Below, piece by piece: positions 1 to 7,900 of a stretch of DNA of 25,082 nucleotides (position 1 is the stretch's first letter; every line of letters begins with the position of its first letter). The stretch comes from a virus: positions 1 to 25,082 of IMG/VR virus record IMGVR_UViG_3300027752_000105; one strand, given 5' to 3'. Below the pieces are notes generated by a model. That model was not told the DNA's origin. It did not search any database and worked only from the letters and a program-made list of their open reading frames with translations. A program made the translations under genes and the position numbers.

Positions 1-948
1 GTTTTTTAGTTCATATTGCTTTTTACCTTCTGCAAAAACACCTTTTCTAGCATTTACTAATCTTTTAACAACTTCTGTTCTAGCGTCTTCTAAACTTAAA
101 ACGTTATCAGTAACTCTTATAGCTATGTCAGCGACATTAAGTTCACTCTCGAAATCATATAGTATTGAATTTAAAGCATCTTCATTTTGTAAATCGTTAG
201 TCAACTTAGCTTCGTAAGACTTAAGCATTTCTGGATTTATTTCACCTCCTTGTGTTCCTTTATTGTATATACTTTCATTATCTTTCAATATACCAAGGGC
301 TAGTTTGCTATCTTTAAGAAATGGTTGTTTCATTTTATTGTAAGAAACTTCTTGACCATCAAGATCAAATCCTATATTACCGCCAGATAATATTTTAAAA
401 GGAGCATTGACACCTATGTCCGCCACACCATCACCATCCTCATCTGCAAAGCCATATATTCTAGCCGCATTAGAATTAGCATCTCCATTCCCGTTTGAGT
501 ACATGCCATCTAATTGATTCTCAGCGTATTCTACTTTGCCTTTTTTGTAAGCTCCTAATTGGCTTGCCATATTCTTGAAGCTGTTATTAACTCCTTGCAT
601 TATGTCAACATATTCCATGTACTCAGGGCTTGTAGTGTCATCAAACTTAGCTGCTTCTTTAGCTGCGTTAGCATACTCTGATCTTTGTGACATTAAAAAG
701 TTGCGCATAGTCTTTGTTTCCTCAGGGCTAAAACTAGTAAAATCCATATCTGTTTTAAGGTTACCCATATAACTGTTAACCTTACTTTGAATTGCTTTGT
801 TCTTAGCTATTCTACTATCTACCTGTGGAGTAGGGGCACCACCGCTAGCAGAAGAACTTGTCGCAAGTCCCTGAGCAACAGCTTTACCTACGTCTAAAAA
901 TTTCCTACCTGTTTCTTTAGCTCCTTGTATTAATGCGTTATTTGCCAT
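1..948 (-). CDS. Probable internal virion (ejection) protein, partial; C-terminus lies outside the window
   Basis: The frame is open from an ATG at 948 to the window edge, giving about 316 residues with no stop, so the gene is cut at its 3' end. The start follows an A/T-only leader (AAAATAAAATAT), like its neighbours, and lies 11 bases after the stop of the upstream gene. The protein is mostly helical, charged and without a signal peptide. Residues 169-177 read DEDGDGVAD, which fits the DxDxDGxxD calcium-binding loop pattern. The place directly after tail genes and next to a glycine-rich membrane-active-looking protein suggests an internal virion or DNA-ejection protein of a podovirus. That role is inferred from position and general resemblance to uncultured marine phage proteins; no catalytic motif is visible in the part seen. 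Confidence 0.75.
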   Translation of the reverse strand, partial: MANNALIQGAKETGRKFLDVGKAVAQGLATSSSASGGAPTPQVDSRIAKNKAIQSKVNSYMGNLKTDMDFTSFSPEETKTMRNFLMSQRSEYANAAKEAAKFDDTTSPEYMEYVDIMQGVNNSFKNMASQLGAYKKGKVEYAENQLDGMYSNGNGDANSNAARIYGFADEDGDGVADIGVNAPFKILSGGNIGFDLDGQEVSYNKMKQPFLKDSKLALGILKDNESIYNKGTQGGEINPEMLKSYEAKLTNDLQNEDALNSILYDFESELNVADIAIRVTDNVLSLEDARTEVVKRLVNARKGVFAEGKKQYELKN

Positions 949-959
949 ATATTTTATTT

Positions 960-1586
960 TTAACCGTGTCCAACCATTCCGTCAGCACCTCCAAGTACAT
1001 CTAAACCGCTGCCCATTAATCCGCCAACGCCTCCAATTATAGAACCCGTAGCAGCGTCTCTAGCCGCATTTGCTGCACCCAATCTATTCTGAGACATACC
1101 TAACATTGTGTCTGTTTTATCTTTCTCAGCAGCTCTAGAAGCGTAAGCCCCCTGTAGCTCTTGGTTTTGCAGTTGCCCAGCCATTCTTCTTTCAGCCATT
1201 TGATTACCTGCTTCTTGTTGACCAATACTAGCAGACGCTGCCTGAGCATTAGCTGTTTGTTGATTACTCAATGATTGAGCTAAAGCTGCAATTCCAGATC
1301 CACCAGCTGCTCCCTGCAAGGAATCCATTGTATTAGCCATACCTTGATTTTGTTGTTGAGCTATAAAATCCGCTTGCTGCGTGTTAACAGTAAGATCTTC
1401 CATAGTGTTTTCTTGGTTCATCGCTAAATTAGAGGTATCCGCATTTTCCATACGAGCTTTATTCCTGTCAAATTCAGCCTGAGCAGCTTTTTGCTCTCGC
1501 TTTCTTGCTCCACTACCTATTATACCTCCAGCTATTCCAGCGAGGCCTGTTACCGCTCCTTTTAGAGCGCCTACTCCTAATGCCAT
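960..1586 (-). CDS. Glycine/glutamine-rich internal virion-like protein
   Basis: This 208-residue protein has a hydrophobic, glycine-rich first 27 residues followed by a basic patch (GARKREQ). A long Gln/Ala-rich helical middle contains the stretch DLTVNTQQADF and the run GAAGGSGIAALAQ. A second glycine-rich hydrophobic segment closes the C-terminus, from about residue 180. Amphipathic ends around an alanine/glutamine core are the style of podovirus internal virion proteins (T7 gp14-like) that enter the cell envelope during DNA ejection. I recognise this layout from marine phage genomes, but the function is inferred. The gene lies between a small structural gene and another probable ejection protein, and its ATG follows the leader ACAATTTAAT. 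Confidence 0.75.
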   Translation of the reverse strand: MALGVGALKGAVTGLAGIAGGIIGSGARKREQKAAQAEFDRNKARMENADTSNLAMNQENTMEDLTVNTQQADFIAQQQNQGMANTMDSLQGAAGGSGIAALAQSLSNQQTANAQAASASIGQQEAGNQMAERRMAGQLQNQELQGAYASRAAEKDKTDTMLGMSQNRLGAANAARDAATGSIIGGVGGLMGSGLDVLGGADGMVGHG

Positions 1587-1617
1587 ATTAAATTGTTTTA
1601 TAAGTTATTATCACGTA

Positions 1618-1950
1618 TTATTTGCTACTTACAAGAATATCAGACCCTACGGAAAATAATTCCGCATAATCAACGGAATCATTTTTAAACTGCATTTCAG
1701 CATAGTAGCCTTTCAAACCATTAGTATTTACACTTGCTGTTTTACTAAACAGTATAAAGCTATTTAAAGTAGGTCTTGTTAAGCTTGGGTCTATTTCTGT
1801 TGTCACTGTATTTAAGACCCTGTCAATAGCTGTTATCACCCCCATAGCTTGTATATCTACTCCGTTTATATCATTGCTGTAATAAGTTGTGTCTCCTACT
1901 TGTATAGACGCGTTTAAGCGTTGAGGGAATGTTAGTGTTATTGAGTTCAT
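1618..1950 (-). CDS. Small conserved phage structural protein of unknown role
   Basis: This 110-residue, beta-rich protein begins with a segment containing VGDTTYY and MGVITAID, and ends with KGYYAEMQFKN, then AELFSVGSDILVSSK. The C-terminal pattern (GYYAE, AELFSVGSE-like, SSK end) recurs, from memory, in small proteins beside tail genes of uncultured marine phages. There is no signal peptide or membrane segment. It sits between a fibre-like gene and an internal-virion-like gene, so a minor virion protein or tail accessory is plausible. No biochemical function can be assigned. The leader before the ATG is GTTAAAAAAATAAAAT. Confidence 0.7.
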   Translation of the reverse strand: MNSITLTFPQRLNASIQVGDTTYYSNDINGVDIQAMGVITAIDRVLNTVTTEIDPSLTRPTLNSFILFSKTASVNTNGLKGYYAEMQFKNDSVDYAELFSVGSDILVSSK

Positions 1951-1967
1951 ATTTTATTTTTTTAACT

Positions 1968-2864
1968 CTAAGTACAAGGGCCAGAAGACACCACCACTCC
2001 ATTTAAAACGCTAAAAGCAGTATTCCCTGTTGTTGCATACCATTGAACAGTGGATGTTGGGTTTAAAGGGGTAGTTCCATTCGCATCCGTAAAAACAAAG
2101 TTTCCTACAACAGGAACCGTGTTGCTAGCTTGACCAGGAAAAGTCAAATTTGCACTTGCAGTGTTCGCGTTTCGCGTGAAGTGTACAATTTGGGTTAGAT
2201 TGCTACTACACGCGCTTGTGCCTTGTGCTACTGAAGCTTGAACGGATGGTAATTCCGCGGGGCAAGTAACGTAGACTCCCCAACCGGTGGTTGCACATGG
2301 GCCTAAGGCTTGTATAGAGCAGATTCTAGGTGATGCGCTAGTTGGTTTAGGTATAACTAAAGCGCTCCAAATGGTGGCACCAATGTCACTACCCATATAA
2401 TCATTAGCATCAATTGTTATACTTCGATTTTCAACGTTACCATTCGTATCGGTAACCCGCACCCAAGCACTGTTTGCAATCCCCTTAAAATAAGGGTATG
2501 AAATTGATGCTCCAAATTTGGGGGTCAAGCAAGAAACTTGATTTGCAGCTCCTATTACGGTAAAGCCTGAGCTTGCGGTTGGTGTATTAGTGGTCGAAAA
2601 CTTCCCACTCGCAGAATTCGATAGAGTGGTATAGTAAGCTCCGTCATAAAAAACCCTAATTCCATCTGGGATTGACGAAGGGTTGAAATATACCATTATC
2701 GCGCCTGTGTCAGTGGCTTCGCCTCCTGTATCAAAATCTAATTCATAATACCCATCATTTCCAGTTGGAATGGTTGTTGAGACACCACATTCTTCTGTTT
2801 CGCAGGCTGCGCAAGGCGCTTCACTGAGTAAATTTGTACTTGTTAATTCTCTATAGTTTGGCAT
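1968..2864 (-). CDS. Tail-fibre-like protein with shared MPNYR adaptor
   Basis: This 298-residue protein has two visible parts. Residues 1-21 (MPNYRELTS..., CAAC at 18-21) closely match the first 21 residues of the next gene upstream. The rest is Thr/Ser/Gly/Asn-rich beta-type sequence with scattered cysteines. The last 50 residues (VVGNFVFTD...TTPL, ending in a Cys two residues from the C-terminus) look like a short module that repeats in Bacteroidota phage fibre proteins. The shared adaptor suggests both proteins dock on the same tail site and display different outer parts. A receptor-binding or fibre-tip role is inferred from composition and place; no enzymatic motif was seen. Confidence 0.75.
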   Translation of the reverse strand: MPNYRELTSTNLLSEAPCAACETEECGVSTTIPTGNDGYYELDFDTGGEATDTGAIMVYFNPSSIPDGIRVFYDGAYYTTLSNSASGKFSTTNTPTASSGFTVIGAANQVSCLTPKFGASISYPYFKGIANSAWVRVTDTNGNVENRSITIDANDYMGSDIGATIWSALVIPKPTSASPRICSIQALGPCATTGWGVYVTCPAELPSVQASVAQGTSACSSNLTQIVHFTRNANTASANLTFPGQASNTVPVVGNFVFTDANGTTPLNPTSTVQWYATTGNTAFSVLNGVVVSSGPCT

Positions 2865-2874
2865 AATTAATTAT

Positions 2875-3147
2875 TTATGGTTGTGTGGTACATGATATTC
2901 CTGCATCATCGCTATAAAATCCAACCGCAGCAGGGGTTTGTAAAGCGTTTGTATCGTATAAAAGCCCCGTGACAGCAGCTAATGTTGTTATCCCTGTTCC
3001 TGCAGCAAAAACTGTTTTTTGGATTGAGGTTCCGCAGCATAAATCATCTGCTGTTGCGGCGTAGCAGAGTATTAATTGTGAAAAGCATGAAGCACACGTT
3101 GCTTGAGCTAACAAGTTGCCTGATGTTTGTTGTCTGTAATTTGGCAT
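2875..3147 (-). CDS. Small cysteine-containing tail adaptor protein
   Basis: This 90-residue protein is made of two pieces. The N-terminus (MPNYRQQTS..., CASC at 18-21) duplicates that of the gene that follows it in transcription order. Residues 25-86 (LCYA, DLCCGTS, TGLLY, GFYSDD, final Cys) duplicate a module inside the 585-residue protein upstream of it. It is therefore almost entirely assembled from parts found in its neighbours. A role as a tail accessory or fibre adaptor is inferred. It could also be the remnant of a longer fibre gene, but its start, stop and leader (AAATAAATAATT-ATG) are intact. Confidence 0.7.
   Translation of the reverse strand: MPNYRQQTSGNLLAQATCASCFSQLILCYAATADDLCCGTSIQKTVFAAGTGITTLAAVTGLLYDTNALQTPAAVGFYSDDAGISCTTQP
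2890..3075 (-). repeat. CC-type tail module, copy 3 (protein-level repeat)
   Basis: This codes for residues 25-86 of the 90-residue protein. It shares DLCCGTS, TVF, VTGLLY and GFYSDD, in the same order and spacing, with the copy at 3447-3632. The DNA has diverged much more than the protein. Confidence 0.75.
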
Positions 3148-3164
3148 AATTATTTATTTATTTA

Positions 3165-4922
3165 TTATTGATCACACTCACTACAAGTGTTTAATACAGT
3201 AAGTCCAGCAATATCAACAGAGCCTAGCGTACCATCGTCATTTGTCCATTGTTCTTCTGTCTGTGTCAAGTCACCGTACAAAGCAAAACAGCCAAGTGCG
3301 ACAGGAGGAGATGCGTCGGTATAAAGTGATACGGTAGGTACATTAGGTGGATCGTACAGGATTGTATCAGTTCTCGCAACTCTGGTTTCAGAACCATTTC
3401 CGTAGCAACTTCTAAGTAGATAGTAATAGTAAGTAGGTACCGGTATTGTGCACGTTATACTAACGTCATCACTGTAGAAACCATCTTGCGCTTCTACGTC
3501 TAAATCACTTGTTGTATATAAAAGACCAGTTACACTAGCTAAATTAGCAACATTTCCTGCTACAAATACCGTACGAGATTCAGAAGTACCGCAACATAAA
3601 TCTGCTTCAGTTCCTGCATAGCATAACGTTAACTCTGTATATGATTGAACTACGATTATATTAGTTAAATCTAATACCGTTTCCATATTAGTGCCTCCGT
3701 AAGCGTCCATATTACCGCCAACAGCAATAGTACCACCAGTAGCGGGGTCTTGTAAGCTAATTGCGGCTATAGGATAAGCAGCTGTTCCTCCGTTAAGAAC
3801 AGGATTAAGATTACTCCAATCGTCAATTGTTGGTTGCCTAATTAAAATTAAGTTTGAACTTACCATTGGTGTTATACTCCATCCAAAATTTATAACCTCT
3901 GCGGCATCTCCTACAAGGGGAGACTGAAATGGCAAATAAGATTTTACAACGCTACTTTGAGTTGCAATCCCAGCAGGGAATAAAACGCTGAAAGTTACTT
4001 CTGTATTAACTCTTTGTTGTATTGTAAAAGGATTGGGCTGCGTAAATGGGTTAACTAAATCCCCAGACAATAATATTGAATAAGTAGTGTTAGTTGTTAC
4101 GGCTGGGAATACTATTAGGAATGAATATGAACCATTTACTCCCATTGTTATATTTGTTACTAGATCAACACCGTCCATAGCTATTGTAAACACAGATCCT
4201 GAGCTACCAAATACCGTCATAGTTCTAGTTTCTCCTCCAACTCCAATCAAGCTAGTGTTTATTGAATACGCAGAAATTCCTACCGTGGGATTATATATTT
4301 CAGAAGCATTAGCTTCAACTATTATGCTATCTCCGGTGACTGAATAATTTGGAAATGTATAGTTTACAGCAAAATTTACTTGTATAAGATTGCCTGCTGA
4401 GTCGTTAGTAAGTGTTGGAACAATAGAGTAATCAGCTAAGGTACCTATAGCTAAAGAAGCTGTAGGTAGCACTGGGAAGTAGTAGCCATTATCAGCCTTT
4501 ACCACTAGGTTTGCTATTTCTGATGTAGAAAAAATTAAACCATTACCACTATAAGGTGCTGTTGATGTAGGAGGCGTTGGAGGTGAGGTAAAAGTAGTGT
4601 TGTAAGTAACTATCCCGGCTACGGATACCCCAATTAAAGATGCATAGCCTGTTATACACAAAGCTATTAATACATCATTATTAGGCATTTCACTAGGTTC
4701 TATATATAATATTACGCACTCTATGTTAAATCCTGACTGCGTAAAAGTAACGGATTGAACAAAAGGAGGTAACGGGTTTTTAGGTAAAAAATTAGTAGCA
4801 TTTATTTCATACCCCGCATTAGGAGTTATAATCAACGTTACAGAGGGGTGAGCCTGCGTCCAGTCCACTCCTACAGCTTCATTAAAACTTACTACATTTA
4901 CTGTAAAATTGCTAAATGCCAT
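3165..4922 (-). CDS. Large tail-fibre-like beta protein with embedded CC module
   Basis: This 585-residue protein is rich in Thr, Ser, Asn and Val and poor in charge, which suggests tandem beta-sandwich (Ig-like) domains over residues 1 to about 425. I cannot name the domains. A cysteine module follows at 431-492 (LCYA, DLCCGTS, TGLLY, GFYSDD). A C-terminal domain begins with PTYYYYLLRSC and ends in the CxxC motif CSEC, two residues from the end. Its neighbours are the 1511-residue tail protein before it and two small adaptor or fibre proteins after it. A host-recognition fibre or tail appendage is the likely role. An alternative is a carbohydrate-binding BACON-type array as known in crAss-like phages, but I cannot show that from the sequence. 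Confidence 0.75.
   Translation of the reverse strand: MAFSNFTVNVVSFNEAVGVDWTQAHPSVTLIITPNAGYEINATNFLPKNPLPPFVQSVTFTQSGFNIECVILYIEPSEMPNNDVLIALCITGYASLIGVSVAGIVTYNTTFTSPPTPPTSTAPYSGNGLIFSTSEIANLVVKADNGYYFPVLPTASLAIGTLADYSIVPTLTNDSAGNLIQVNFAVNYTFPNYSVTGDSIIVEANASEIYNPTVGISAYSINTSLIGVGGETRTMTVFGSSGSVFTIAMDGVDLVTNITMGVNGSYSFLIVFPAVTTNTTYSILLSGDLVNPFTQPNPFTIQQRVNTEVTFSVLFPAGIATQSSVVKSYLPFQSPLVGDAAEVINFGWSITPMVSSNLILIRQPTIDDWSNLNPVLNGGTAAYPIAAISLQDPATGGTIAVGGNMDAYGGTNMETVLDLTNIIVVQSYTELTLCYAGTEADLCCGTSESRTVFVAGNVANLASVTGLLYTTSDLDVEAQDGFYSDDVSITCTIPVPTYYYYLLRSCYGNGSETRVARTDTILYDPPNVPTVSLYTDASPPVALGCFALYGDLTQTEEQWTNDDGTLGSVDIAGLTVLNTCSECDQ
3447..3632 (-). repeat. CC-type tail module, copy 2 (protein-level repeat)
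   Basis: This codes for residues 431-492 of the 585-residue protein. It matches the module in the 90-residue protein across its whole length and, more weakly, the C-terminus of the 1511-residue protein. Confidence 0.75.
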
Positions 4923-4937
4923 GTTTGTGATTATATG

Positions 4938-7900
4938 TTAATTTGTTTGTTTTATATAAAATCCATCCGCCGCGGGAGATCCATCTATCAATAATACAGA
5001 TGCTGCGTCGATAAATTCTTCGCCATCAAGTATGTAGTAAGTTCCTGTCTGCGGGTTGCAGCAAACTGCTGATTCTGTGCTTCCATATTGCAAGACTATA
5101 GGCACTATTGGCGTAACAGGTGTAAAACAATCAGGATCAATTATATTTGTTACTTTAAATGCGGTTATGTCTGTATCTCCAGTTATAGCACTTGCTCTTC
5201 CAATTCCCTGTACATTAAATTCGTGGGAGTCTACATTGTTATCGCAATCATCTACAAAAAATGTAGGCAATCCTTTTATATAGTTGTAATATTTCCCTTC
5301 TTTATTTATAAGCTCTTTAACCTCACCTTCTTGTAAATCTGTTACTATAGAGTTAGCATACCAGCCTTTAGTTGTTGAAAATTCCGTAGGTATTAATTGC
5401 TGCGCCTGTATTTGAGCTAATGAAAAGTTTTTATCGCCTGTTGCCGTAGTCTTGTATATATATTCACGAGAATCTGTTCCGCTATAACTAATGGTTCTAA
5501 AATCTTTTACAGACGTAGGGCTTTCGTTAAAAATAGCGTTAAACGAGCTTTCATAATAAGGTTCTAATCCACCTGCTTCAGAAGGTCCTTTGCCATAAAA
5601 GTTATTATACGAAGTATTAGAATTCATCTCCCAGATCTTACCTGATTTGAAAGTGTAATAAACATTATTTAAACTAATTCCGTTCTCTGGTATATATGTT
5701 TTTCTAGAAGTCCAACCATTCAGATCATCTTTAAAAGACACTGTAGTCGAATATGTAGGGTACTCATTAATAAACGCACCACATTCCGGATCCTTATTAA
5801 GTCTATCTGTTTTACCAGCTCCTAAGGTCTGTTGCCAGTAAGGAGTAAGATTATTTAAAGTAACGTTGTAATTCCTTGTATCAGCATCCCAAGAACCGAT
5901 TATCTTTTTATTAATTGATAAGTTGTCTTGAAAAAAACCATGCATCCCATAATCCGAAACAGGTGTTATACCGTCATTTGATAACCTTACAACGGTGCCT
6001 CTATTAGAATCTACATAGTATATTCTAAACCCAAATTCAGCAAATGATTCCGGGTGAGTTCCAATACCAAATTCTCCTTTATAAGTTATTGTTTGACCAA
6101 GAACAGCCTTATTAGATGTTACGTTTGAACTACCGTCAGCGTTAAATAAAGCATCCTTACTAGCTAATATCTTCATTGACTTGTTCTCGCACAATGTAAT
6201 TAAATCAGTGTCCCTAGCGTGCAGTTTTTGAATAGAGCCGTATTCGGGATTCAGATCTTTAGTTATGCCTTCAGCTTGTATAAACTGGTTTAAGTTATTT
6301 ACACCTGATATAGAATTAAATATTTGAGAAAATATTAAAGAATTTGCTTTAATTTCTTTCCTATAAGGCACGTCTAATGGAGCGGAAACAATCGGGCCTT
6401 TGTCTATAGTGACAGCATTGTAATCATCTCTTATTCTATTTGATTCAACACCATTCCCGTAAGAAAAGCAATTAAACCAATCTAAAGTTTTATCATCCGC
6501 ATACTCACTAATAGGTATAGCGTTTGAAGCTTGGTGATATATATCTATATCAATAGCTTCTTTTGGCTCCGTTTCAAATATAGCGGGATTAGAAGATGAT
6601 AGTACATCATTTGAATCTACCCCAACTTCTCGTATAATTTCAATACCCGCAGGTGTAAATCCTGATTCAAAATCTTTATTTAACACCACTCTGACGGATT
6701 TTCTAGCGTTAAAATTAGTTGTTCTTGTATATACACCACCAGCTGTCCTCCAGCCTCTTCTTTGATAAAAAACCTCCCAGCTTTTCACCGTATATACACC
6801 GCTTTTTTTTCCGTTTTCATCAAAAAATCTTATAGTGGTATTATTAGCGCTTAAGTAATTATCTAACAATGGAATTGATGGGACAGACTGTTTTATAGGG
6901 GAGCTTTGCCCTCCACCATAAGCTGCAAAACCTACGCCAAACCAATTTGAGCCAGCGACAGGCTTCCTTATTTTTGTTTGCCAATTATTAGAAGGGCCTT
7001 GAGGATCTGTAAACCCCGGGCCCGAAAACCCTCTATTAGATGCACCTGCTCCCCTGTTAGCAATTGCATCAGGGACATCTATAGATTCTAAAATACCGTA
7101 TGTTGGTTCAAACCCTGCAAAAGAGCTTATAACATAGTTGTCAAAATTTGCATCTCTATTTATTTTTGCAAAAAATCTACCTTCGTATTCAGGTTTCTTT
7201 TCTACAATTTTTTCTTTTATAATTACAGTATACTCATTCCCTGCTATTAAACTGTCTAGAAAAAGAGCGTCTTCCCCAAGAGGTTCTTCTAAGGTAATCC
7301 TATATGTTATGTTACTACTATCTGAAGATGATACTGGTCCTCCTGAAGCTATTGCATATTCGCGAGTAACGTTTGTGTCTTGAGCTATTACAATAAAATT
7401 ATCCGCTGCAAATCCTTGGTTGAACCTTGCGTTTTCTGATGTACTAGGACCTTGGAATGAAAATCTTTGAACGCCAACACCTGGATTTGTAGGAGAACCA
7501 CTACTAGGTACTTTAACATCTGCTTCAGCTATGCCTGAAAGCCTAGTTGCTATAAAATCAGGAGCTTCATTTTGTATTGCTAATACTTTAAACCTAGCCT
7601 CAACAGGTACAGCTGAGTTATTATCATGTTCTTTTTTCAGCACCAAGTAGGTTTCTTCCAAAACTTTATTTCTTTCAGACGAAGGGAATGATAACCATAT
7701 GTTTCCATCCTCTGCAAAATAAAACCTATCTAAGGCTATATTGTAATACTCATTAGATATATCCTTTATAAAGTATTTAAAATGTGTTGCAAATGAAGGT
7801 ATATCAGAGCCAGCTAAAGTGGCTATTGCTTTATTTACTTTTGATGAAGCTGTTACAGGTACGAAAAATGAACTATTATTAGTTGTAAATACAGGGGTTT

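Noticed and set aside
3165-4922. Diversity-generating retroelement target in the fibre genes
   Set aside because: No reverse transcriptase, template repeat or adenine-biased variable region was seen in the window.
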